Shown: positions 7,945-15,973 of the stretch, piece by piece
Layout: every line of letters starts with the position of its first letter
Numbering within the stretch: position 1 is the first letter of the stretch
Assembly: GCA_025934635.1 (NCBI GenBank)
Contig: JAICWX010000078.1
Location: 1-29,776, forward strand
Direction: 5' to 3'
Length of the DNA: 29,776 bases
Origin: Streptosporangiaceae bacterium
Lineage (GTDB): Bacteria > Actinomycetota > Actinomycetes > Streptosporangiales > Streptosporangiaceae
Position numbers and translations under genes: made by a program
Notes under the pieces: generated by a model
Told to the model about the DNA's origin: nothing
The model's input: only the letters and a program-made list of their open reading frames with translations
Databases searched by the model: none

Positions 7945-8724
7945 ATGACAGAGTTCGAGTTCGTCAAGACGAGCCGGCGCGGCCCGATCTACGAGATCAC
8001 CATCGACCACCCGCCGGTCAACGCGCTGAACCGGCAGACCTACGACGAGCTCCGGGTCGCGTTCGCCGAGGTGGCCAGCATGGCCGGGACGAACGTGGTG
8101 GTGGTGAGCGGGGCGGGCCGCGGGTTCTGCCCCGGCGCCGACATCAACGACGTGCTGCACGACGTCACCGAGGAAGCCCGGCGCTCCAAGTTCGCCATCG
8201 TGGACGAGATGGTGGAGAACCTGGTGCAGATCCCGGTCCCGGTGATCGCCAAGATCCACGGCTTCTGCCTGGCGGCCGGGATGCGGATCGCGTCCTACTG
8301 CGACATCCGGGTCGCCTCGGAAGAGGCCATCTTCGGCATGCCCGAGGTCGACCGGGGCCTGACCGCGGGCAGCGGCGGCTCGCTGCGGCGGCTGAACCTG
8401 CCGGGCGGCCTGGTCCGGGAGATGATCTTCACCGGGGCCCGCTACAGCGCGCGGCAGATGCTGGACGCCGGGTTCCTGCAGCGGGCCGTGCCGCGGACCG
8501 AGCTGGACGCGGTGGCTGGCGCCCTGGCCGGGGTCATCGCGGGCAAGGAGCGGGCGTCGCTGGTGGCGATCAAGCGCTCGGTCGCGCTGGACCTGAAGTA
8601 CGTCGATGCCCGCGAGGCCGAGCAGGTCATCCACGACCTGTCCGCGCAGGGCGAGGTGCCGAAGGAGACCACCGAGGGCGCGCGCAGCTTCCTGGAGAAG
8701 CGGGCGTCCGTCTCGGGCGGATAA
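7945..8724 (+). CDS. Enoyl-CoA hydratase/isomerase family protein (crotonase)
   Basis: A 259-residue crotonase-fold protein. The oxyanion-hole segments are GRGFCPGADI (59-67) and HGFCLAAGM (105-113), followed by SYCDIRVAS and MPEVDRGLTAG. In canonical enoyl-CoA hydratases two glutamates add water. The one in QPE is kept here as E134, but the one in GGGCELA is replaced (AAGMRIA, R114). It may therefore be an isomerase, a lyase or a C-C hydrolase rather than a standard hydratase. A GGAGG ribosome site lies upstream of the ATG, and it is the last gene of the operon, directly followed by a strong hairpin. Confidence 0.9.
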   Translation: MTEFEFVKTSRRGPIYEITIDHPPVNALNRQTYDELRVAFAEVASMAGTNVVVVSGAGRGFCPGADINDVLHDVTEEARRSKFAIVDEMVENLVQIPVPVIAKIHGFCLAAGMRIASYCDIRVASEEAIFGMPEVDRGLTAGSGGSLRRLNLPGGLVREMIFTGARYSARQMLDAGFLQRAVPRTELDAVAGALAGVIAGKERASLVAIKRSVALDLKYVDAREAEQVIHDLSAQGEVPKETTEGARSFLEKRASVSGG

Positions 8725-8728
8725 CGGC

Positions 8729-8757
8729 CACGGCCCGGCGCGGCGTACCGGGCCGTG
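8729..8757 (+). terminator. Hairpin terminator after the crotonase gene
   Basis: CACGGCCCGG (8729-8738) and CCGGGCCGTG (8748-8757) pair perfectly over 10 bp around a nine-base loop, five bases after the stop codon. No T-run follows, which is common for actinobacterial terminators. It closes the CoA-transferase operon. Confidence 0.75.
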
Positions 8758-8849
8758 CTACCAGGCCCGCGGCTAGTCGAGCGAGCTGGCCGGTGCCGGG
8801 ATCCGCCCGTCTTGCGAGGGCTACCGGCGTTTCTCATAATCTTCGGCAG

Positions 8850-8899
8850 GCCATATCCCGGATCTGAGCCCCGCCAGGACCCTTTGCCGGGGATATGGC
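8850..8899 (-). terminator. Inverted repeat downstream of the sensor-like membrane gene
   Basis: GCCATATCCC (8850-8859) is repeated inverted as GGGATATGGC (8890-8899) with a 30-base interval. It lies just past the 3' end of the minus-strand gene ending at 8923. It may be its terminator or a protein-binding site. The long loop makes the assignment uncertain. Confidence 0.4.
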
Positions 8900-8922
8900 A
8901 GAACCGGTGGGGTCTGTCCGGC

Positions 8923-10098
8923 TCAGGTCTGGTCCCTGGCGGCGAGCCACACGGAGACCCCGGTCGGCTCGAACGCGTCGTATACCGTGCCGATCAGATC
9001 GCGCTGCATGGTGTCGAGATCTACAGTTCCGCGAAGCCGCGCGGTGAAGGCGGCCACGACCGTCTCGGCATCGAAACGGGCCCGGTTGAACCGGCGATCC
9101 ACCGCTCGCTGCACCCGCGACCGCAGCGGGCTGAACAGTGCCGCCGCGGCAAGCGTGGATGCGGCGACCGCTACGGGCGCATGGAACCGGAACACCTGGG
9201 TGGCCAGCAGCACCAGGCCTGCGTAGACCCCGACAAGCAGGCCGGTGACAATCGCGTAGGCCAGCGTCCGGGAGATGATCCGGTCGATGTCATACAGCCG
9301 GTACTTCAGGACCGCGATGGCGATGGCCGTCCACAGGCACGCAAACGCCAGGCTCTGAAGCACGGCCACGGCCCCCGAGTCCACCCAGATCGATGCGACG
9401 AACACGACGGCCAGCAGCAGCGCGGCCGCCGCGCACCACTTCAGCTGCGACCGCTCCTCACCCGATGACTTAGCGAACCTGACGACGAGGGCCGCCACGC
9501 TGACCAGCAGCGCGGCGCTGATCAGGAGGGAAGTCATCCGGAAGAGCGACGTGGTCAGACCGGGCACCTGACTCGATGAGAGGAACGGCCGCGACCACAA
9601 GCGGGCGGCGGCGATGAGCGACAACCCGGTAGCGAGCGCGAACGCCCCGCCCGCAAACCACGCGGCCAGCCGCCAGCGCCGGGAGCGCAGGTGTCCCGTC
9701 GGGAAGAGCAGGAACAAGAAGGTGAGCACGGCGACCGGGATCACCCACGTCCAGTTGGACAGCCAGGCAAACGCCCGGCCCGCTGGCCAGGACCCCGGAA
9801 CCGCGACCAGTGCGTGCAGCGCGTACTGGTTAGAGAAGGCACTCAGGCCCAGCGTCAGCCCCGCCACCAGGAACAGCCAGCCAATCAGGTTCCCTGATCG
9901 CCTGGTAGCAAGGACCAGGCCCGCCACCGGGACGGCCGCGTTCACGACCTGCCCGGAGATGTTGGACAGGGTCCAGCCCGTCAGGCTGGCAGGCACCAGA
10001 TGCCGGTCCATGTACGCCAGCGCCAGCCCGCCGCCGAGCAGCGCCGCCGATCCGGTCGCGGAGCATCCAGCCACCCACCCGGCCGTCTGGGCTCTCAT
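8923..10098 (-). CDS. Polytopic membrane protein resembling the sensor half of a histidine kinase
   Basis: A 391-residue protein with about eight hydrophobic helices. LFLLFPTGHLRSRRWR in the middle, then KYRLYDIDRIISRTLAYA and SPLRSRVQRAVDRRFNRARFD near the end, are hallmark segments of the multi-helix membrane sensor region that precedes the kinase in many actinobacterial and chloroflexal histidine kinases. Here the chain stops about 60 residues after the last helix, with no phosphoacceptor histidine or ATPase domain, and no separate kinase lies next to it. It is either a stand-alone sensor/anchor or a truncated relic. The ATG follows TAGGGAATCCAG. The inverted repeat at 8850-8899 probably ends its transcript. 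Confidence 0.8.
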   Translation of the reverse strand: MRAQTAGWVAGCSATGSAALLGGGLALAYMDRHLVPASLTGWTLSNISGQVVNAAVPVAGLVLATRRSGNLIGWLFLVAGLTLGLSAFSNQYALHALVAVPGSWPAGRAFAWLSNWTWVIPVAVLTFLFLLFPTGHLRSRRWRLAAWFAGGAFALATGLSLIAAARLWSRPFLSSSQVPGLTTSLFRMTSLLISAALLVSVAALVVRFAKSSGEERSQLKWCAAAALLLAVVFVASIWVDSGAVAVLQSLAFACLWTAIAIAVLKYRLYDIDRIISRTLAYAIVTGLLVGVYAGLVLLATQVFRFHAPVAVAASTLAAAALFSPLRSRVQRAVDRRFNRARFDAETVVAAFTARLRGTVDLDTMQRDLIGTVYDAFEPTGVSVWLAARDQT

Positions 10099-10312
10099 CT
10101 GGATTCCCTACCGCCGATCAAGGCCGCGGGCCCGGGGCTGGCTGCAGCTCATCCACGAACCGCACCCTACGCCCGCAACGTTCCGGAAACGTTACGGCTC
10201 AGTCGGAACCTCAGCGGGCCATCTCGCCTACCGCGTGACGTCAGGTATCGCGGCATGACCAGATGAGCCAATGGCCGTGCCTGATGGGCGCGTCCGCTGC
10301 CAGGTTCCGGCA

Positions 10313-10337
10313 CCGCCCGCAGCGTCGCTGCGGGCGG
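10313..10337 (-). terminator. Terminator hairpin of the cold-shock gene
   Basis: CCGCCCGCAGCG (10313-10324) and CGCTGCGGGCGG (10326-10337) are perfect 12-base inverted repeats with a one-base centre, so the folded stem would have about ten pairs. It lies 36 bases past the stop of the minus-strand cold-shock gene. It is a strong factor-independent-type hairpin without a clear U-tract. Confidence 0.75.
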
Positions 10338-10373
10338 GCCAGCGCGCCGCACCAGGGCGCGGGACGTTACGCG

Positions 10374-10577
10374 TCAGAGCGGGCGGACGTTCTCCGCCTG
10401 CGGTCCCTTCTGTCCCTGCGTCGTGTCGAACTCGACCTTCTGGTTCTCGTTCAGCGACCTGTAGCCGGAAGCTGAGATCGCGGAGAAGTGGACGAACACG
10501 TCCGCCGTCCCGTCATCGGGGGCGATGAAACCATAGCCCTTGTCGGCGTTGAACCACTTCACCGTGCCTGTTGCCAT
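10374..10577 (-). CDS. CspA-family cold-shock protein
   Basis: A 67-residue single cold-shock domain, the full length for the family. The RNA-binding motifs are RNP1 KGYGFI (13-18) and RNP2 VFVHF (27-31), and the chain opens with TGTVKWFN. It binds single-stranded nucleic acid as an RNA chaperone or antiterminator in the cytoplasm. AAAAGGA lies about ten bases before the ATG. Two AGCATAC heptamers 20 bases apart upstream (10634-10640 and 10654-10660; TATGCT on the coding strand) could hold a -10 element. It is monocistronic, with its own terminator. Confidence 0.97.
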   Translation of the reverse strand: MATGTVKWFNADKGYGFIAPDDGTADVFVHFSAISASGYRSLNENQKVEFDTTQGQKGPQAENVRPL

Positions 10578-10721
10578 GTGCCTGAATCCTTTTATTCGTC
10601 ATGTCATGCTGCGGCCTCGCCGCACCGACCGCGAGCATACCCCCTCCCGGCGCAGCATACGGAACCCCTGCTGGTCGTGGCCGTCAGCGGCACTCGCAGG
10701 GGCAGCCGAGGACGCCACAGC

Positions 10722-10826
10722 CTCGGCGAGGAGGTCGGTGCGGCCGTGGCGCTGAAGCCGGACGCCAGCGCGACCCCGGAGGAACCGCGCGCCTTCGCCC
10801 GCGACAAGATCGCCGTGGCCCGTTGA
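10722..10826 (+). pseudogene. C-terminal remnant of an acyl-CoA ligase gene
   Basis: In the plus-strand frame ending with TGA at 10824-10826, the translation LGEEVGAAVALKPDASATPE and the following residues match the C-terminal subdomain of AMP-forming acyl-CoA synthetases. The catalytic-lysine tail that should follow is absent, and everything upstream has been lost or frame-shifted. No start codon or ribosome site supports expression as a separate gene. It lies next to, but on the opposite strand from, the intact acyl-CoA ligase gene at 10870-12393, and its sequence is not simply a copy of that gene's C-terminus. Confidence 0.6.
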
Positions 10827-10869
10827 TCCGCACGAGCATGCCTGGACCTAAGCCGGCCGCTCTTCGGGT

Positions 10870-12393
10870 CTAGGAGGGCTGGGCGGCGCGGGCGGCGAAG
10901 CTAGCCTGCAGGCTGCGGCGGAGCAGCTTGCCCAGCTCGTTGTAGGGCAGTTCGGGGACGAACTCGACGTAGGCCGGCACCCGGGTCGACCGCAGCCGGT
11001 CCCGCACCCAGTCCCGCAGCTCGTCCGGGGTGGGGGCCTGGCCGGGCCTGCTCACTACGAAGGCGGCGGGGACCTCGCCCCATACCGGGTCGGGGACCGC
11101 GCACACCGCGACCTGGGCCACGCCCGGGTGCCCGGCGATGACCTGCTCGATCTCGGCGGGCGGGATGTTCTCGCCGCCGCGCACGATGACGTCGTCCAGG
11201 CGGCCCTCGATGAACAGGTAGCCGTCTTCGTCCAGCCAGCCGCCGTCCCGGGTGCGAAACCAGGCGTCGGCGGTCAGCGCGGCGCCGTCGGCGTACTCCC
11301 CCGCGATGTGCTCGCCGCGTACCCACACCTCGCCCCGGGTCCCGGCCGGGACCGGCTGCCCGGCCTCGTCGCGGACCTCGAGCTCGATGTGCGGCAGGGC
11401 CCGGCCGACCGAGCCGAGCCGCCGCCGGACGGCGGGGTCGGCGTGGGCCAGCGCCGCGCGGTGGTCCTCGGGACCGAGCAGGGTGATGGTGGAGCTGGTC
11501 TCGGTCAGGCCGTAGCCGTTGACGAAGCTGACCCCGGGCAGCGCGGTCAGGGCCCGCTCCACCAGGCCGGGCGGCGTCTTCCCGCCGCCGTAGGACAGCG
11601 AGCGCAGCGCGGGGAGCTCCGTTCCGGGCCGGTCCTTTCCCGTCTGGGCCAGCTCGTCCAGGATGCCGGCCAGCATGGTGGGCACCACCATCGCGTGGGT
11701 GATCGCCTCGGCCCGCGCCGCGGCGACCCAGGCGGCCGGGGAGTAGCGGGGCAGGTAGACCAGCCGCCGTCCGGCGTACACGCTGGTCAGCACGGCGGCG
11801 ACCCCGGCGATGTGGTACGGCGGCACGCTGACCAGGGCGGCCTCGTCCGGGCCGGCCGAGCCGAGGTCGCCGGTCGCGGTGACGTAGGAGAACAGGTGCC
11901 GGTGCCGCAGCACCGCCGCCTTGGGGGTGCCGGTAGTGCCCGAGGTGAAGATCCACACCGCGACCTCGTCGCCGGTCAGGTCCGGGTCCCCGGCGGCGGC
12001 CGGGTAGCGGTCCAGCCCGGCCCAGAACCGCTCCCGCGGCAGGACCGTCACCCCGTCCAGGCCGGCCAGCCGGGACGCATCAGACCTCCCGGCCACGATC
12101 AGGGCGGGCGCGGTCCTGGCCGCCAGCGCGCGCAGCCGGTCGTCCGCCAGCCGGTAGTTGACCGGCGCGAACACTTTCCCGGCGAGGGCCGCGCCGAACA
12201 GCAGCACCGGCTGGGCGGCCGAGCTCTCGTCGACCAGGCCGGCCCGCTCGGCGCCGGCCGCGGTGATCAGCGCGCCGGCCCGCCGGGCGGCGGTCAGCAG
12301 CCCCGCGTAGGTGAGCGCGTCCGGCCCGGAGCCGACGGCGACCCGGTCGCCGAACGCGTCGGCGGTCATCTCGAGCAGCAGGGAAATGTTCAC
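10870..12393 (-). CDS. AMP-forming acyl-CoA ligase
   Basis: A 507-residue ANL-superfamily enzyme that activates a carboxylic acid as acyl-AMP and then acyl-CoA. It has the phosphate loop TSGTTGTPK (150-158), the YGLTET motif (294-299), the hinge-side WLDEDGYLFIEGRLDD (386-401) and the catalytic lysine in NELGKL (K489). The GTG at 12393 overlaps the TGA of the upstream aldolase gene (GTGA), which fixes the start; longer forms in this frame translate the aldolase gene out of frame. It is the last gene of the seven-gene GntR operon and probably primes the imported acid or a cleavage product for beta-oxidation. The acid is unknown. Confidence 0.93.
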   Translation of the reverse strand: MNISLLLEMTADAFGDRVAVGSGPDALTYAGLLTAARRAGALITAAGAERAGLVDESSAAQPVLLFGAALAGKVFAPVNYRLADDRLRALAARTAPALIVAGRSDASRLAGLDGVTVLPRERFWAGLDRYPAAAGDPDLTGDEVAVWIFTSGTTGTPKAAVLRHRHLFSYVTATGDLGSAGPDEAALVSVPPYHIAGVAAVLTSVYAGRRLVYLPRYSPAAWVAAARAEAITHAMVVPTMLAGILDELAQTGKDRPGTELPALRSLSYGGGKTPPGLVERALTALPGVSFVNGYGLTETSSTITLLGPEDHRAALAHADPAVRRRLGSVGRALPHIELEVRDEAGQPVPAGTRGEVWVRGEHIAGEYADGAALTADAWFRTRDGGWLDEDGYLFIEGRLDDVIVRGGENIPPAEIEQVIAGHPGVAQVAVCAVPDPVWGEVPAAFVVSRPGQAPTPDELRDWVRDRLRSTRVPAYVEFVPELPYNELGKLLRRSLQASFAARAAQPS

Positions 12394-13358
12394 GCGCGGA
12401 GCCGGGCGAACGCCTCCACGCCTTCCAGCCGCTCGCGGAAGGCGTCCCTGGCCCCGGCGCTGAGCTGTTTCAGCGGCGGCCGGACGGGGCCGCCGCGCAT
12501 GCCCATCAGGTCCATCCAGTACTTGATGGTCGAGACCGGGTGCACCGCGGCACCCTTGTCCCACAGGTTCTCGTAGATCGAGTTCCACACGTCGCGCAGC
12601 TGGTCCAGGGCGAAGAACCCCTCCCAGGCCTGGCCGATCTTGCCTTCGTCGATCAGGCTGAGGTACTCGCGGATCGGCTGCCAGGACGGGCTCTGCATCA
12701 GGAACACCGACGTCGCGCCCAGCAGGACCTGCTGGTTCAGGTAGGTGCGCATGGCGGGGAAGTGCTTCTCCAGCGGGTTGGAGACCACGAGCTGGTCACC
12801 GACCGCGTGCATCGCCTCGATCGTGTGGCCGAAGTCGTTGACCGCGTCCTTGAGCGCGCACACGTTGTCGATGGCGGCCAGGCGGCTGATCGTCTCGATG
12901 CTGAAGTTGATGTGCGAGTGGTAGGTGTTGTAAGCGAAGATCGGCATCGTGACCTGGCTGGCCACGTACTCGAACCAGTCGCACACCATGTCCTGGCTCT
13001 TGGCGAACTCCATCGGGGTCCACAGCATGACCGCCTCGGCGCCGGCGCTCTGGCAGTGGTTCACCAGGTTGATCGTCTCCGGCACGCTGTAGTCCAGGGC
13101 GTGGCAGTAGGTGTGCACCCGGCCGCCGACCGCCTCGACGAACGTGGTGAACGCGTCCATCCGCTCCCGCAGGCTCAGGTACCACGGCTCGGAGAACCCG
13201 AAGCCGAGGCCGTCCACGCCGGTGGCGATCAGGTGCTCCACGTTGTGCCGGATGCCGTCGTGGTCCAGCTCGCCGCGGTCGGTGAACGGGATCATCGGGG
13301 TGGTCCAGAGCCCGGTCACGTTCTCCCGGGCCCACTGCTTGGCCGCGCTGCTGCTCAT
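12390..13358 (-). CDS. DapA-superfamily (class I aldolase/lyase) enzyme
   Basis: A 322-residue (beta/alpha)8 protein of the dihydrodipicolinate synthase / N-acetylneuraminate lyase superfamily. The Schiff-base lysine is K170 in CALKDAVND and the partner tyrosine Y143 in FAYNTYH. The superfamily's substrate-carboxylate loop (GTTGE) is replaced by GFGFSEP (52-58), so this is not a lysine-biosynthesis enzyme. A retro-aldol, hydratase-aldolase or decarboxylase role on a pyruvate-like unit is likely. AGGAGAGGGA precedes the ATG, which overlaps the upstream hydrolase stop as ATGA. Its stop in turn overlaps the ligase start. The reaction is inferred from family only. Confidence 0.9.
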   Translation of the reverse strand: MSSSAAKQWARENVTGLWTTPMIPFTDRGELDHDGIRHNVEHLIATGVDGLGFGFSEPWYLSLRERMDAFTTFVEAVGGRVHTYCHALDYSVPETINLVNHCQSAGAEAVMLWTPMEFAKSQDMVCDWFEYVASQVTMPIFAYNTYHSHINFSIETISRLAAIDNVCALKDAVNDFGHTIEAMHAVGDQLVVSNPLEKHFPAMRTYLNQQVLLGATSVFLMQSPSWQPIREYLSLIDEGKIGQAWEGFFALDQLRDVWNSIYENLWDKGAAVHPVSTIKYWMDLMGMRGGPVRPPLKQLSAGARDAFRERLEGVEAFARLRA

Positions 13359-14269
13359 CGTTCCCTCTCCTCGGTGTACTGGATGCTGCGCTGGAGCCAG
13401 CCGCGGATGGTCGCCGCGACCGCTTCCTCGCCGTCCGCGTAGTTGTGACCCAGGTCCTCGATGAGCACGGTACTGACGTGCGCCGCGCTCATCCGGCCGG
13501 TGAAGAACGCCAGCTCCGGGCCGGCGCCGACGTCCCGGCCGAGGCCATAGAACGCGAGCACCGGGCACCGCACGCCAGCCGGCCAGTCCGCCTCCGGGTC
13601 GTAGATCAGCCCGGCCACCTCGGCCCAGCTGTGGTAGGTCTGCGCGCTGACCGTGTCGGTGCCGAAGCCGGGCCAGCTGCCGGCCGGCAGCAGCTGCTCT
13701 CCCGCGCCGCTGGCGACCAGGTCGCGGGCCAGTTCCTGGATGTCCGGCTTCAGGGTCATCAGCCCGAGGCTGGGCGAGGCGAGCACCAGCCCGTCGACCG
13801 GGCCGTGCCCGCGGGCCAGGTAGTAAAGCGCCTTGACGGCACCGAAACTGTGCCCGGCCAGCACCACCCGCCGGTAGCCCGCGGCCCGGGCCGCCTCCAG
13901 CCAGGCGGTCACGTCCAGCGCGGTGTCGGCGAACACCTCGTACCAGCTGCCGGCCCGGGCGATCCGCAGCCGGGCGCCGTCCCGCCGCCAGGCGGTCACC
14001 GCCCCGTGGTAGCCGCGCACCGCGGCGGCGGCGAACGCCACCCCGCCGCCGGCCGCCACCCGGCGGCCGATGTCCAGGTAGGGCCCGTAGTCCGGGCCGA
14101 GGCCGAAGCCGGGCAGCCACACCACGCAGGCGTCGGCCTGACCCTCGGCCGGGGTGATCAGGACGCCGGGCAGGAGCACGCCGTCGGCCGCCTCGACCTG
14201 GACGCACCGCTCGGTCACGTCCGGTACGGCCGGCGCCCAGCCGGCCGAACGGGTTCCGGCGGGGGTCAC
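13355..14269 (-). CDS. Alpha/beta hydrolase
   Basis: A 304-residue alpha/beta-hydrolase fold protein without a signal peptide. The nucleophile elbow is GHSFG (S141), with a likely catalytic histidine in DLGHNY (H275) and an aspartate candidate at D246 (GRDVG). The long N-terminal part before the elbow (about 135 residues, with WLPGFG as the oxyanion strand) recalls esterase or C-C-bond hydrolase subgroups with an extended cap. The GTG start overlaps the upstream metallo-hydrolase stop (GTGA) and its own stop overlaps the aldolase start (ATGA), so expression is coupled. The substrate may be an ester, lactone or beta-diketone intermediate. Confidence 0.88.
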   Translation of the reverse strand: MTPAGTRSAGWAPAVPDVTERCVQVEAADGVLLPGVLITPAEGQADACVVWLPGFGLGPDYGPYLDIGRRVAAGGGVAFAAAAVRGYHGAVTAWRRDGARLRIARAGSWYEVFADTALDVTAWLEAARAAGYRRVVLAGHSFGAVKALYYLARGHGPVDGLVLASPSLGLMTLKPDIQELARDLVASGAGEQLLPAGSWPGFGTDTVSAQTYHSWAEVAGLIYDPEADWPAGVRCPVLAFYGLGRDVGAGPELAFFTGRMSAAHVSTVLIEDLGHNYADGEEAVAATIRGWLQRSIQYTEERER

Positions 14270-15063
14270 GCCGCGACCCGCACGGCCGACCCGCCGTCCA
14301 GCGCGGCGACGGTCTCGAACCGGGCGCTGACCTCGGGGTCGTGCCCGGCGATGACCAGCGCGCCGTCCTGCTCCCGGGCCCGCAGCCAGGCGTAGGCGGC
14401 CCGCATGGCCGGCACGTCGAGCACGAAGCGGTGGGGCCGGTCCCGGCGCAGCTCCTCGTAGAAGTGCACCGCGTCGGAGGCGAGCACGACCGGGCCCGTG
14501 CCGGTGCGGACCGTGGTCACCAGCTGGCCGGGGGTGTGCCCGCCGACCAGGCGGACCTCGACGCCCGGCGCCACCTCGGCATCGCCGTCGATCAGCCGGA
14601 CCCGGCCGCGCCGGGCCTGGGCGGCCAGCCAGCCGATCTCGGCCGGCTCGGCCAGGTCGGCGCAGCCGGCCGCGGCCGGGCCGTCGCCGGTCCAGAAGTC
14701 CAGCTCGGGCCGGGCGGCCGAGATCGTGGCGGCCGGGAACGCATCCAGGTTGCCGATGTGGTCATAGTGCAGGTGACTGACCACGATGTGGTCCACGTCG
14801 CCGGGCGCGACGCCCAGCCCGGCCAGCGCCCGTACCGGGTCGACGAGGCAGGTCCGGCCGCGGCGGCGGCCGACCTCGGCCGCGAAGCCGGTGTCCACCA
14901 GCACGGTGGCGCCGGTCCCGCGGATCAGCCAGAAGAAGTAGTCCATCGCCAGCGCGGCGTCCGGCTCCCCGTACTGCCCGTACCGGTAGAAGGTGCCGGA
15001 CCGGCTGGTCTGCACCGTGCCGTAGCGGACGGCCAGCACCTCGCCGGCGGCCTCAGCCGTCAT
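14266..15063 (-). CDS. Metallo-beta-lactamase-fold hydrolase (lactonase-like)
   Basis: A 265-residue MBL-fold enzyme with the complete two-metal site: H97, H99, D101 and H102 in SHLHYDHIGN, H176 in GGHTPGQ, D197 in SDAVHF and H241 in GHDP. The pattern, including the tyrosine inside HLHYDH, is that of N-acyl-homoserine-lactonase-like proteins (AttM/AiiA type). In this catabolic operon, opening a lactone intermediate is the more likely task, but quorum-signal hydrolysis cannot be excluded. The ATG lies inside the 3' end of the upstream dehydrogenase gene (11-base overlap). Confidence 0.92.
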   Translation of the reverse strand: MTAEAAGEVLAVRYGTVQTSRSGTFYRYGQYGEPDAALAMDYFFWLIRGTGATVLVDTGFAAEVGRRRGRTCLVDPVRALAGLGVAPGDVDHIVVSHLHYDHIGNLDAFPAATISAARPELDFWTGDGPAAAGCADLAEPAEIGWLAAQARRGRVRLIDGDAEVAPGVEVRLVGGHTPGQLVTTVRTGTGPVVLASDAVHFYEELRRDRPHRFVLDVPAMRAAYAWLRAREQDGALVIAGHDPEVSARFETVAALDGGSAVRVAA

Positions 15064-15973
15064 GAGCGTCGGCTTGTCCTATCGTCACCCCGGCCCAGCC
15101 TTCGACCAGCTTGGCGATCTCGGTGCAGTCGGCGTCGTCGGCCAGTTCGGCTCCGGCCAGGGTCCACAGCTGCCCGACCGGGCCGCCGATCATCATCGGG
15201 ACCTTCTGCCGGGCGGCCTCGGTCAGGGCCAGCAGCACGTCCTTGGTCATGAGCTGGGCCCGGAACCCGAAATCGAAGGTGCGCGGCAGGACGGAGCGGG
15301 GGAACTTGTCGGCCGAGGCGGTGTTGCGGCCGCTGCCGGCGTTGACCGCGTCCAGGAACCGGCCCGGGTCGAGGCCGGACTTGACGGCCAGGGACAGCGC
15401 CTCGGAGGTGATGGCCAGCGCGGACGCGGACATCAGGTTGTTCAGCACCTTGACCAGCTGGCCCTGCCCGGGCTCGTCGCCGACCAGCACGACCTGGCCG
15501 GCGAACGCGTGGAGCAGCGGGCCGGTCTCGGCGAACACGCCGGGCCGGGCCGCGGCCATCACGGTCAGCCGGCCCTCGACCGCGCCGGCGGGGCCGCCGC
15601 TGACCGGCGCGTCCAGGTAGCCGACCTTGGCCGCGTCGAGGAGCTCGCGCAGCCGCGCGGCGACCGCGGGGCCGGTGGTGGACAGGTCGACCAGGTGCCG
15701 GATCGCCCGCCCGCGCAGCAGCCCGTCGGGGCCGTCGACGACCGCGGGCATCGCCTCGGGGTCGGGCAGGCTGACGAACACGGTCCCGGCCGCGTCGGCC
15801 ACCTCGGCCGGCGAGGCGCAGGCCACCGCGCCCGCCTCGGTCAGCGGCCGCATCGCCTCGGCCCGGGTGTCGAACACGGCCAGCTGGCCGTACCGGGCCA
15901 GCAGCCGCCCGGCGATCGGGCCGCCCATGGCACCCAGCCCGACGAACCCCAGGCCGGAATCGGCTGAGCTCAT
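15053..15973 (-). CDS. 3-hydroxyisobutyrate-dehydrogenase-family NAD(P)-dependent oxidoreductase
   Basis: A 306-residue beta-hydroxyacid dehydrogenase. It has the Rossmann motif GFVGLGAMG (9-17), the substrate-binding DAPVSGGPAGA (121-131), the catalytic lysine K175 in QLVKVLNN and the partner asparagine N179. These residues are those of the HIBADH / tartronate-semialdehyde reductase / 2-hydroxymethylglutarate dehydrogenase group, which oxidise or reduce a 3-hydroxy acid. Its ATG overlaps the upstream CMD-gene stop as ATGA. Substrate selectivity cannot be read from the sequence. Confidence 0.92.
   Translation of the reverse strand: MSSADSGLGFVGLGAMGGPIAGRLLARYGQLAVFDTRAEAMRPLTEAGAVACASPAEVADAAGTVFVSLPDPEAMPAVVDGPDGLLRGRAIRHLVDLSTTGPAVAARLRELLDAAKVGYLDAPVSGGPAGAVEGRLTVMAAARPGVFAETGPLLHAFAGQVVLVGDEPGQGQLVKVLNNLMSASALAITSEALSLAVKSGLDPGRFLDAVNAGSGRNTASADKFPRSVLPRTFDFGFRAQLMTKDVLLALTEAARQKVPMMIGGPVGQLWTLAGAELADDADCTEIAKLVEGWAGVTIGQADAHDG

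Noticed and set aside
5727..7967. Very long minus-strand open frame opposite the CoA-transferase and cyclase genes
   Set aside because: It is a GC-bias shadow: the translation is low-complexity (G, R, V, Q, H rich) and the plus-strand genes have clear family motifs.
14266..15063. Quorum-quenching lactonase as the primary role of the MBL protein
   Set aside because: The metal motif allows it, but the gene is embedded and translationally coupled within a catabolic operon, so a pathway lactone is the simpler reading.
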